DNA from: Jaminaea rosea
Taxonomy: Eukaryota; Basidiomycota; Exobasidiomycetes; Microstromatales
Assembly (NCBI RefSeq): GCF_003144245.1
Contig: NW_020289979.1
Location: 1 to 64,000 of the forward strand
Direction: 5' to 3'
DNA length: 64,000 bases
A program made the position numbers and the translations under genes. The notes beneath the pieces are model-generated. The model made no database searches. It was given only the letters and a program-made list of their open reading frames with translations, and was not told where the DNA came from. Below, in pieces: positions 42,021-51,200 of this stretch; positions within the stretch are counted from its first letter, which is position 1; each line of letters begins with the position of its first letter.

Positions 42021-42394
42021 TCACCTCCAGCTGGCGCTCATCAACCTCCCGACGGTTTGCAAGGCCCTGTATCTTACCTCTGCATCATCATGCCCGCCCA
42101 TGAGACGCATGATGGCCACTTTGCCACCGTACTCGTTGATCCGCTTGCGTCCCGCTCCCGTACCCCCCGCAGCCTTCTTCTCACCGCCGCCTCCGGGCTG
42201 CGACTGCTGCTGCTGCTTGTTGGCCGAATCCGCCGTCCCACCGACGTCTGTGAACTGGACAATTTTGCCCAGGTCATTGCACGCCACAGCGAGCGTCGTG
42301 GCGTCTTGTGACGTCGAAAGGAGGACGAGGAGGCGCTTCAGGGGTGTGTTGGGTGCGCGGCGCAGAGCTGCGTTATCATCGTCGCCCTCTCCCT

Positions 42395-42431
<37 letters not shown>

Positions 42432-44135
42432 TTTGCCCTCCTCCTGCTCACCATCCTGCTCCCCCGCCGTAAGCTTATCCGTCTTCTCGAGCATACGCTG
42501 AGCATTCTCTCGCCAAAAGTCCTCCAACTCGTGCGCCGGATTGTTCCATGTCAACTTGCCGCTCTCCAGCTCGCTCAAATAAGCATCAAAGTTGCTCATC
42601 CCGTTCCATCGCTCACGCAGCTCCTTGGCCAGGTACTCGACATCCTCGCACACCTCCTCGTCACCACCGCCAGACTGGGTAGCCCCAGCTGATCCTCCGC
42701 TGTCGATACGGCGATACTTGTCTGCCATGTGCTCGACGTGGGGTAGGAGCCCTGAGCCGAGCATGGAGCTCGCGTTGGCGTCTGGCGCCTTTGCCAGTAG
42801 GTTGGCGAGGGTGGCCACGCACACTCGCATCACCTTTTCCTTGACTGCTCCGCGCAGGGCATCTACCAGCAGTGGGACTAGGGAGAATTTCCGGTTGAGC
42901 TCCGAGGCGATGGAGGGGGAGAAGGAGAGGAGCCAGAAGTTGAGGAGGACGCGATATTGCAGTTGGGCGGATACAGCTGAGGAGGGAGGGCGCTGCTGCT
43001 GCTGCTGCTGCTGCTGCGATGACGATGATGAGGAGGAAGGGCCGGAGCCGGAACCGGATCCGGAGCTGGATTGCTGCTGCTCCTGGCGATTGCCATTCTC
43101 GCTCTGTCCCTCGCGGTTATTGGGCTTCTTGTTGCCATTCTCCTCTTGCTCGCGTCTGTCCTGCGTTCCACCGGGCGCGACGACGGCATTTTGGAGGATG
43201 TAGACGAGTCCGCGGAGAAGTCCAGGCGTCTGGCCCGCATGCTGCTGCTCCTGGTCGTCATCATCCTTGATGTCCTTGCTGGCTGACTGCGGAACGGTAG
43301 CCTGCTTCTTCATCTCGTCATCCCAGACTGCGCGCCTGAACGAGCGACTCTTGAGCAATCCCTCAAGGAGCTGAATGGCAATATCGGCACCATTTCCATC
43401 GGCAAAGGTCGAGGGGGACTGCTCAGTCTGGAGAGCGGCTGATGCAGGCGTGGATCCTGAGCTGCCATTGATGCTGGTGGCGAGGAAGGACAGGAGGCGA
43501 GGCAGGACGTGCGATGGTGCCGATGATGCGGTAGATCCCGGTGCTACGAGGAGAGTGGCCAGAAAGTGCGCTGCGCGAATCTGGACAAAGTCATCGTTGA
43601 CGTCGAGGAGGCTGTGGGCGAGGAAATTGGTGGATAGGTCAGCATGGACGTGGATCAGCTGAATGTATGCTACTTCTGCCTCTTCATTGCTGACTCACCG
43701 CACAACGGGGGCCCAAGGCCAAGCCTGCTTCTTATCCGTCTGCTGTCCGACCTCCTTTTCCATCTCATTGACGCTCTTTGCCGCTTTAAAGAAGAGTGCG
43801 ATGCGATCCTGGTTTGCCTCGAGCATATCAGCGATGAGGACGAGGACCTGTTGGAGCGTATCAGTCCTGCTGAGCTTGCTGAGTAGCCTCAAATACAGAA
43901 TAGCATACTGCTCTCCCTTTTCTTGCAGTATCTTGTCCACCTCTTTGCCGTCCTTTGCGTCGACGGATCGAATCATCTTTAGCTCATCCTGCGAGACGAG
44001 GTCGGCCCTTGCGTATCCTTCCCAGGGGATGGGACGCGAGCGGATGCGACTGGTGAGTGAGTCGAGCCATGCTGAGTCGACGGGGACGGGCGGTGGTGTG
44101 GGGATGCGCTCCTCGTTCTTGTTTGCGCCCGACAT
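42021..44135 (-). CDS. VMA13: V-type proton ATPase subunit H (Vma13)
   Basis: The encoded protein has 675 residues, from exons 44135-43699 and 43611-42021, with a phase 2 intron (GTGAGT). Subunit H is the armadillo-like regulatory subunit of the V1 sector; it activates the holoenzyme and silences free V1. Family segments include the N-terminal helices (AWLDSLTSRIRSRPIPWEGY, YAILYLRLLSKLSR), FVQIRAAHFLATLLVA, LQYRVLLNFWLLSFSPSIAS, LVPLLVDALRGAVKEKVMRV and the C-terminal domain (WNNPAHELEDFWRENAQRML, TTLAVACNDLGKIVQF, YGGKVAIMRLMGGHDDAEVR). It is much longer than yeast Vma13 (478) because of low-complexity insertions: about 100 residues of Gln/Ser/Asn at about 260-365 and a Gly/Glu stretch before the C-terminal domain. 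The stop codon overlaps a donor-like GTGAGC. Confidence 0.92.
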
Positions 44136-44474
44136 GGTGGTGATGGTGGTGATGAGATGGGAGTGATGGTCAGAGAGGCAGAGCCACAGCCAGAGTGGAG
44201 CAGCCAGTCGCTTTCGCACTCGCACTCGCACTCGCACTCGCACTCGCACTCGCCCTCGTCGTCGTCAGGGGGCCGCACAGGGCCAGTCGCACGGTCCCCA
44301 GTCGAGTCGACTCGACGGCCCGCCCACGCAACGCAACGCAACGCAGGCCAAGCCAAGCAAGCAGTCGCCTCATCGACGTCGCTCTCCGTCTCCGTCTCTG
44401 TCCGCCCCGCGACCTCGCGCGCAGGAATTATTTTGACCTTTGCACCATCATCATCAACGACAGACGACGACGAC
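44136..44474. promoter_or_regulatory. Shared divergent promoter, VMA13 / mL46, with hexanucleotide array
   Basis: These 339 bp separate divergent starts. They carry (CGCACT)6 at 44215-44250 and ACGCAACGCAACGCAACGC-type repeats near 44327-44345. Confidence 0.5.
44215..44250 (+). repeat. (CGCACT)6 minisatellite
   Basis: Six perfect tandem copies are followed by a degenerate copy. They lie inside the VMA13/mL46 divergent promoter, 80 bp from the VMA13 start. Confidence 0.92.
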
Positions 44475-45427
44475 ATGGCATCCCTCGTAGCATCATCGTC
44501 GAGGAGTAGCAGCAGCAGAAGCGCGCTGAAAGCGGCGATAAGTAGCCCTCGCTATGCATCCACCACCACTCAATCAACATCATCCACCGTCTCACCCCAG
44601 CCTCCCGCCGAATCAGTGACAACGCCCACCTCTTCAGCCCCCTCGGTACGAGCGCAATCCATCTTCGTCTCCCTCCTCCTCTCTCGCCAGCCAGTCATCA
44701 CAAGGGACCCCACACCACTCGAGGCAGCCTACTTCCACTATAATCACCTACTGCAACGCAGACTTGCCCAGCCTTTTAGCAAGGACTTTTACTTCCGCAA
44801 AGGGTCAGCAGCAGAGACTCGCTTCGATGAGGAGGAGGCAGCGAGGAGAAAGACGATCGACGATGTGGCGTCGGCAAAGAGTGTGCCAGAGCTGTCATTG
44901 GACCCATCAGCGACACCGCGGCGTACTCAGGCGGATGAGAGCAACGACACCTCATCTCTGCATCGCGCTCTAGACCGTTCCCTCTTCCTCGCCTTCAGAC
45001 AAAAGGGATCAGCGCCGTGGAAGTTGCCCCGCACTCGAGTAGACCTCGACGCAGGAGAGACGCTCCACAAAGTAGCGCTGCGACCGTTGGAGGAGAATCT
45101 GGGCGAGGTCAGCGCAGAGAAGATGGATGCGTGGATGGTCAGTCACTTGCCCGTGGGGATGTGGCCCAGGCCCGACAGCGGCAAGGATATCAAGATGCAA
45201 GAGAAGGTGAGGCGAGGCACGTCGAGTACGCAGCGACTATGCTCAAAGCTCACCCATATCTTCTCTCGCACCGCCCGCAGACGTACTACATTCGCGCGCA
45301 TCTCCTCTCCGGCTCACCAGACAAGGCCGCCGCATCAAGCGAATACGCTTGGCTCACCAGCGAGGAGCTCGCAGAAAAGCTCGAGTCAGAACAGTACGAG
45401 GCGGTCAAGGATCTGCTCAGCGAGTAA
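44475..45427 (+). CDS. Mitochondrial large-subunit ribosomal protein mL46
   Basis: The encoded protein has 292 residues, from exons 44475-45206 and 45281-45427 (phase 0; GTGAGG donor). mL46 (yeast Mrpl17) is a Nudix-fold-derived protein of the mitochondrial 54S/39S subunit. The first ~60 residues are Ser/Arg/Ala-rich with few acids, consistent with a mitochondrial targeting sequence. Family-like segments are SIFVSLLLSRQPVITRDPTP and EAAYFHYNHLLQRRLAQPFS. Then come SAPWKLPRTRVDLDAGETLH with HKVALRPLEENLG, followed by the Nudix-like C-terminus (TYYIRAHLLSG, YAWLTSEELAEKL). The second exon restores the TYYIRAHLLSG strand. Its stop lies only 57 bp from the convergent AhpD-like gene, so the transcripts probably overlap. 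Confidence 0.87.
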
Positions 45428-45484
45428 AGCGTGCCATTGTATGCTACGCAATGGATTTATATCGTCATCACTCGTCACTCGTCG

Positions 45485-46526
45485 TCACTCGTTCTTCGTC
45501 TCGCTGACCTCGTCCAGCGTAGGCACCTTGTTCGTCGGTCGACCGGCCATCTCGGCCACCCGTATACTGACATCCCTCACAGACGAAATGACCTCGTCGC
45601 TCCACCCCGCTCGGCGGCAGCCACGGAGGTGCCAAAGAGTTTCGGCGCTGTGCACGCGGGCAGAAGACTACGTCAGACAATCTTGTGGCATAGAGAGAGA
45701 GAGAGAAGAGGGAGCGCACGCTCACCGAAGATTCTGGGGCACGAGTGCCGAGAGAATGACCAGCTCCGTGGAGGGAAAGTCGAGGATCGTGTCCTCTGAG
45801 AGGATGAGACCGTAATTGACCTGGCAGAGCGCGGGCGCGTGTCAGTTCAAGCTTCATCGCACGCTCGCGTTCTCGCTCGCGCTCACCGGCATAGTGATCA
45901 TCTTGATGTCCTCCATATCATTGCCAAACTTGGCCTGAATGTCCGGGAAGTTGTGTCTTTGCGACCCGGGCCAAAACGCCACATCTCAGCTACGACGCAG
46001 CATGGCGCTAATCGCACGCAGCGACTCACTGGTACACGTCTGCGAGCCGCTTGTTGCCCCTCTCCTCTACATTCGCGATATCCTGATCGCGGCGTAAGAA
46101 GAAGCCTCCATCCGTCGAAGCGCCAATCTTGCGCAGGTGAGCTACGAGGGCGAAGGATGACTCCAGCGTTGAGGGGATCCCGTACAGAACGGAGCCCTGT
46201 TCGCGAGGGCGGGCGAAGGAACAATCACGCGTTCAGCCGTGGTCATCGCTCTCATGACTGCCGCGCTACCGCACCTTGAGCACCGTCTCCTTCAACCTCC
46301 TCTGCACCCTCACTCCGTCTTCCCCACCCTGTACCGCCATATCGTACAACAGGGGCAACGCTTCTGCCCCCTTGTGCGCAGACGCGAACGCCGAACCCAG
46401 GACGAGGTACCACTCGTCCCCGCCGCCCGCGCGACCTGCTATAGATGAGCCAGCTTTGCTCAGCGAGGGGTGCAGCTGGTTGCGCAGATTGGTGAGTAGC
46501 TGGTTGGTGAGGGTCATTTGGGCCAT
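45485..46526 (-). CDS. AhpD-like (carboxymuconolactone decarboxylase-like) protein
   Basis: The predicted protein has 248 residues, from exons 46526-46275, 46196-46030, 45956-45887, 45820-45726 and 45647-45485. The all-helical fold is suggested by GDEWYLVLGSAFASAHKGAE, FALVAHLRKIGAS, STELVILSALVPQNLR and AETLWHLRGCRRAGWSDEVI with SSVRDVSIRVAEMAG. The last two resemble the H-x-x-G-x-x-x-x-G helix pair of AhpD/CMD proteins. The catalytic CxxC of peroxidase-type AhpD is absent, so a redox role is doubtful. Fungal relatives include peroxisomal members, but this one ends in KNE, not a PTS1 signal. The exons are short and rely on phase matching (0, 2, 0, 2), so individual boundaries, mainly the 70-bp third exon, are less certain. 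Confidence 0.7.
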
Positions 46527-47145
46527 TCTTGCGGAGTGTGAGGCAAGAAGATCTCAATTGAGTTGTTGGGAAGGGGAAAGGGCGGAAGGCGAGGTGGAGG
46601 CGGGCAGGCAAGTGGGCAAGGTTCAAGCTAGGGAAACAAAGTCCCGCAGCAGCGCACGCTGCCATGGTGCGGCTAGCGTCAAATTGAATTTCTCCAGTAA
46701 GTCTTCGACGTTGTCATAGCCCCTCTAGGGTGCTATGGAGCCGCAGACACCGAGCAGAGCGACATGGGACTGATGCGACATGGGCCATCGCGAAACACCA
46801 CCACCGTCGCTGCGCCGCACTTGGACGTTTTTGTCGCCATATCACCATTCTGCGGGCGTGACAACTTGCAGGACTTCTCACGCAACGCCGCGTGATCCGA
46901 TGAGACATTGGAGCGCGACGAATCAGCGCTCGAGTGTCAGAGCGTGCCGTGGGGAAACGTCAACGATGCCGTCGTGAAGGACAGAGGAAGGTCACGGCCA
47001 GTCCGACAAGGTCGCGTCAACTCAACACAATGGCTGTCCTCAGCTCCTCAACTGAATCCCGCACGTTTTCGATACGCCAGCACCACGGTAACGACAAGCA
47101 CCATCACATGGCTGGAGCAACAACACAGGAAAGAGTAAGGGGCGC

Positions 47146-47328
47146 CTAGCAAGCATGCCGCCGAGCCGTCGTGCGCTGTGTCGCTCCGCCGAAGCCGTTG
47201 TCGTTGCTGCTAGAGGTCTTGAATACCCCCGATGTTGGGCGGCCTAGCACCCAGCATATGCCAACGACAATGTGGGCTAAGGTGTCCCTCACTACCTTCG
47301 GATTTGTCCCGGATGATGTAGAGGCCAT
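47146..47328 (-). CDS. Weak candidate small membrane protein, 60 codons
   Basis: A 60-residue frame starts MASTSSGTNPKVVRDTLAHI and contains one hydrophobic segment (LAHIVVGICWVLG), then a Ser/Asn/Gly/Arg-rich end. The ATG context (GCGAGATGG) is acceptable. The arrangement of a short polar N-terminus and one helix is seen in small ER or mitochondrial membrane subunits, but I do not recognise the family. The frame could equally be chance; it lies 230 bp from the tRNA gene. Confidence 0.2.
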   Translation of the reverse strand: MASTSSGTNPKVVRDTLAHIVVGICWVLGRPTSGVFKTSSSNDNGFGGATQRTTARRHAC

Positions 47329-47550
47329 CTCGCGCTTCACCTTATTGGGCTGGTGCGAATCTCGTAACTTTTCTGTCTCCCTGTTGGCACGGCCGTCGCT
47401 GGACGCTGAGAGCCCAATTGCAAAGCCATTCTTTCGATGTTTGAGCATCGCTGTGATTGTCGTGCGTGTTGTTGTCCATCCAGGTTGAGGGTTGGACGAA
47501 CCCGAAGGGTGAGACTGAGCATGGCATGTCCTGGTGGCTTCGGCCGTAGC

Positions 47551-47554
47551 AAAA
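47551..47554 (-). terminator. RNA polymerase III T-run after tRNA-Ala
   Basis: A TTTT run on the minus strand begins three bases after the tRNA 3' end, the normal place for a polymerase III terminator. Four T residues are the minimum effective length. Confidence 0.6.
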
Positions 47555-47557
47555 GAG

Positions 47558-47662
47558 TGGACGAGTTGGGGTTCGAACCCAAGACCTCTTCGGAGAGCGA
47601 TCGAGACAATCGTGACTTTGCATACATGCAAACGAAGCGCGCTACCGCTGCGCCACACGCCC
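47558..47662 (-). tRNA. tRNA-Ala(UGC) with a 33-bp intron
   Basis: Exon 1 is 47662-47627, the intron 47626-47594 and exon 2 47593-47558, giving a 72-nt mature tRNA before CCA addition. The acceptor arm GGGCGTG/CTCGTCC carries the G3-U70 wobble pair that defines alanine identity; a T-T mismatch at pair 6-67 also occurs in yeast tRNA-Ala. The D arm (GCGC...GCGC), anticodon arm (CTTCG, loop with TGC, CGAAG) and T arm (TTGGG, TTCGAAC, CCCAA) all pair. The discriminator base is A. The intron lies one base 3' of the anticodon, the canonical eukaryotic place. Its start pairs with the anticodon loop as a 7-bp inverted repeat (47617-47632). Confidence 0.95.
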
Positions 47663-48200
47663 GAATGGGAAAAACGGCGAAAGTAAACAGATACAATGCA
47701 CTGTGTGCGGGTGGCCCCTACCCGCACGACTTCCTCGCCGCCGTCGCTGGCATCCCCTTCTGCGTTCATGGCACTGGCAAATGCGTTGCTTGCAAAGTCA
47801 TGACGGAAGTCGTTGCTGTCTGAAACACGGATCATGCTGGTCTCGCCGTGCTTGGCTTGCTGCTACTGCCTTGCCCTTACACCGCCTCTGTTCCGCCGGC
47901 CGGATGGACCCCACCGTGCGTCGCGCTCGACTCAACTCGCTCCGCTCGGCCAGTCAAGCGTCGCTCGGTTGCTTCTTCCTTTGCTCTCTCTGTACCTTGA
48001 AATTGGCCCATTCTCGACCCACGGCACCTCATCTCATCTAAAGCGCAGTTACGCCATCGAATACACACACACGCGCGACTACCCTCACGCATTCTCTGCT
48101 CACGCCAGACTGCAAATGACCACCGGCCGCCGACGATCCCATCCGGCGGCCTGAGAACCAACACTCCGTTTGAGAGAGCGACGCTGCGCTGCTGCGAACA
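47663..48200. other. Spacer between tRNA-Ala and the TBC gene
   Basis: The stretch should hold upstream flank of the tRNA and the promoter of the TBC gene. It has a small ACAC/CGCG run near 48064-48077. I see no gene. Confidence 0.5.
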
Positions 48201-51200
48201 ATGTCCCACCTCGATCCAACACCACCGCCATCCTCGCTCATCTCATCGCTCCTTTCGCCTACCGATCTGCTACCATCGCACGCCTGCATCGACCACTACT
48301 CTCTGCGCCATCTCATCCTATCTCGCACTGGACTGCCAGACTCACCATCATGGCTTCGCGCTCAGGGCTGGAAGGTCCTCCTGGGCTTCTTGGGCAACGA
48401 CAAGAAGGAGTGGCCGAGAGAAGAGGCAAAGAAGAGGCAGGAATACTATGAGCTGCTCAGTGACTTGTTGCCAGCTACCGACGCTGAGAGCAGCTCATCA
48501 CGCGGCGCATCCCGCTACGACGCCCTCATCACTCAGATCCACCTCGACCTCGTCCGATCGCGATTCGCCCAGTCATTCTCCTTCTTTCGTCAACGTGTGC
48601 CACCAAGCGCTTCGTGCCCGCTAGCTCCACTGCCACCATCTAGCGATACGCCCGCCGTCAAGAGGCTGCCTAAGCGCAAGGCCCTACGACAACGCCTCAC
48701 CGCTCTGGGTCACGTCGAGGGGCGCGACGGCGAGAGCGAATCGCAGGACGAACCACGCAGCGATGCTATCCTCCGCATCCTCTTCCTCTACGCGTTGCTC
48801 AATCCTAGCGTAGGCTATGTCCAGGGCATGGTAGAAGTCGCATCCGTGGTAGTCTGGACCATCGGCTCAGCTACGGGACTGCCTACCGAAACGGATTCAC
48901 CCGCGGAGAGCAACACCCACTTTGAAGCAGACGCATTCTGGTGCTTTTCGCTGCTACTCGGCGAGCTGCGAGAGCTGTGGGACTTTGAAGGGCTCGACGA
49001 TACCAGGGCAGGTCTGCGCATACGCAATCCTCGCCAATCGCCCGGCGCACCCACAGCTGTCACCCTCGGCGGCATGGCCAGAGCGCTGCGCAGTCTAGGC
49101 GGACGATTGAGATGGGCAGACGAGGAGCTCTGGACTCACCTCTACAACAATGGTCTCAGCCCGTCGATCCCCTACTACTCCTTCCGCTGGCTCGCGACGT
49201 TACTCTCCACTTCACTGCCCCTCCCCTCCGTCGTCAAGGTCTGGGACGTCATCCTCTGCGAAGCGGGCGAGGGTAGCGCAGGGAAATCAAGTCGCCCATC
49301 ACATTCACAGCGCGTCGACTTCCTCCTCGACGTCATGACCTCGCTCCTCGTCTGCCACCGCAACAGCCTCCTCGATTTGGTCAAGGCCGCGCAGGTAAAG
49401 GCGCAGCAGGAAGCTGAAGAGGGCGATGTGGAGCGATTTGCCTCGGAGGAAATATTTTCGAGCTGCATGAGCTTCCTTCAAGATCTCCCTGACCGAGATG
49501 ACGATATTGGACCGGTGCTAGAGATGGCCAGCATGCTGAGGCAGAAGCGCATCGCATCTGCCTTGACAGGCGAAGACGCGCCACCAGACGACGAAGAGGA
49601 GATGATCACGAGCAGCGAGACGATGGGGCAGAGGACTTTCGGTGCATTCAGTCGCTTAGCCAGTGGCAGCAACAGTGCCCCACCGACGTCATCTACAAAG
49701 GGCGGCTGGCTTCGCAGCGTATCAGGGACCCGTGACTCCCAAGCTGCGACACGCCAGGCATCTGTGCCACCGTCCTCACTCTTGCACCGCTTCCAGGCCA
49801 GCGACGCTGCAGCAGAGCTCAGCAAAGTCGGCTCCAATTGGCAAGCGTGCGCAATGGACAAGTGGTCGCAAGCACGCCGCAGCGCCAGCGAGTCAGTCGC
49901 TCCGCCACAACCTCCGAGCCCCAGTGCTAGTACGACGAGTGCTAGCAGCAGCGCCATTCAGTCGACCATCTCCAGCCGCCTTGCCTCGCTAAGCTCAGCC
50001 GGCGCTGCATGGATGCGAGGCAATGGAGCAACGACAAAGGACCGAGCCTTCTCCACCTCATCGACGCCACGCTATCAGCATCCTGCCGTCTTGCAGTGGA
50101 GCCAAGATACCGATCGAAGCGCAGGCAACGGCGAGGGGTTGCCCAATTTCCCACTGCCTGACGTCATGGACTCGCCAGATGGAAGGACAGAGTACGCCTA
50201 CGTGAGGCCGGCGAGCATGATGATGGCCGGGCTGGGCTTTGGTAGCATGGGAGGAGTCAGCCCGGTGCATGATCGCACACAACGTCGTGGGGTAGCGAGC
50301 ATACCAGAGGAGTGGCGCTTTCCAACGAGCGCAGGGTCGCGAAGCAGCGATCGCTCCCCAAGCATATCGGCTGTTGCGACTATGACGTCCTCCTCTATGT
50401 CATCATCCGCGAGCTCGACGGGATCTGCAGCGGGCAACGGCACGCCGAGGGGGGCTGGACCCAAGCCTCTTCTTCTCGCTGGCTCAGCTCGCGCAGCCGT
50501 CTCGACCAATGGTAATGAGGAAGCGCATCACACTCCACCGCCACCCTCCAAGATCGTCAGGAATGGACCGCTAGCAGGTAGCGGATCCCCCTACACGCCT
50601 CGCGGTCAGATCGGCATAGGCGCTCGTCGCCCGCACCGCCCGCGCATTGGCGACTCTTCCATCGACTCTGGCCGGCCTGACGAAAGCGTCGATGGCGACT
50701 CGAGCATTGTCGATCTGCTGGCCACGCCGGGCAAGACACACAAGAGTCTTGAGGACGGCAGCAGCGAGCGCGGCGATGCTGACGATCATGGGCCGCAGCG
50801 TAACACGCCCACAGTCACGCAAGACGGCCGCACAGACACTGCACCTACCTTGGCTACGTCAACGTCACTTCAAGCCGCATTGCAAACCGAGGGCGTCTTG
50901 CCTAAGTTGCCTAGCTTGAGAGCAGCAGGTGAGACGGCTCCAGCCCCTGGGCGTGCCCTGCGAGGCGAGAATGGCACGACTGCCCCTCGCACCGCCTCCG
51001 CTACGCCAGGGACAGTCACTGCCGGTGCCTTTGGGCGACCGTCGAAAGACGTCGAGGAGGCGCCCGATGTGAGCGCAGTTGTTGAAAGCGACCGTCGCCA
51101 ACTGCAACGACCGGCCTTCGGGTCCATCTCGTCTAGCTCAGATGTGCCTCTCGTGCCGACCGAAGGTAGAAGCGTACTGCGACGTCCCATGGCCGCCTCG

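Larger units (their letters stand above)
46527..47557. other. Largely unexplained spacer between AhpD-like gene and tRNA-Ala
   Basis: About 1 kb holds the AhpD-like promoter (next to 46527) and then sequence for which I have no good explanation. It is less GC-rich than the flanks. The only coding candidate I consider is the 60-codon frame at 47146-47328. Confidence 0.45.

Noticed and set aside
47329-47835. Minus-strand frame running through the tRNA-Ala gene
   Set aside because: It reads straight through a well-formed tRNA, and its translation has no recognisable features. Only its last 60 codons are kept as a weak candidate.
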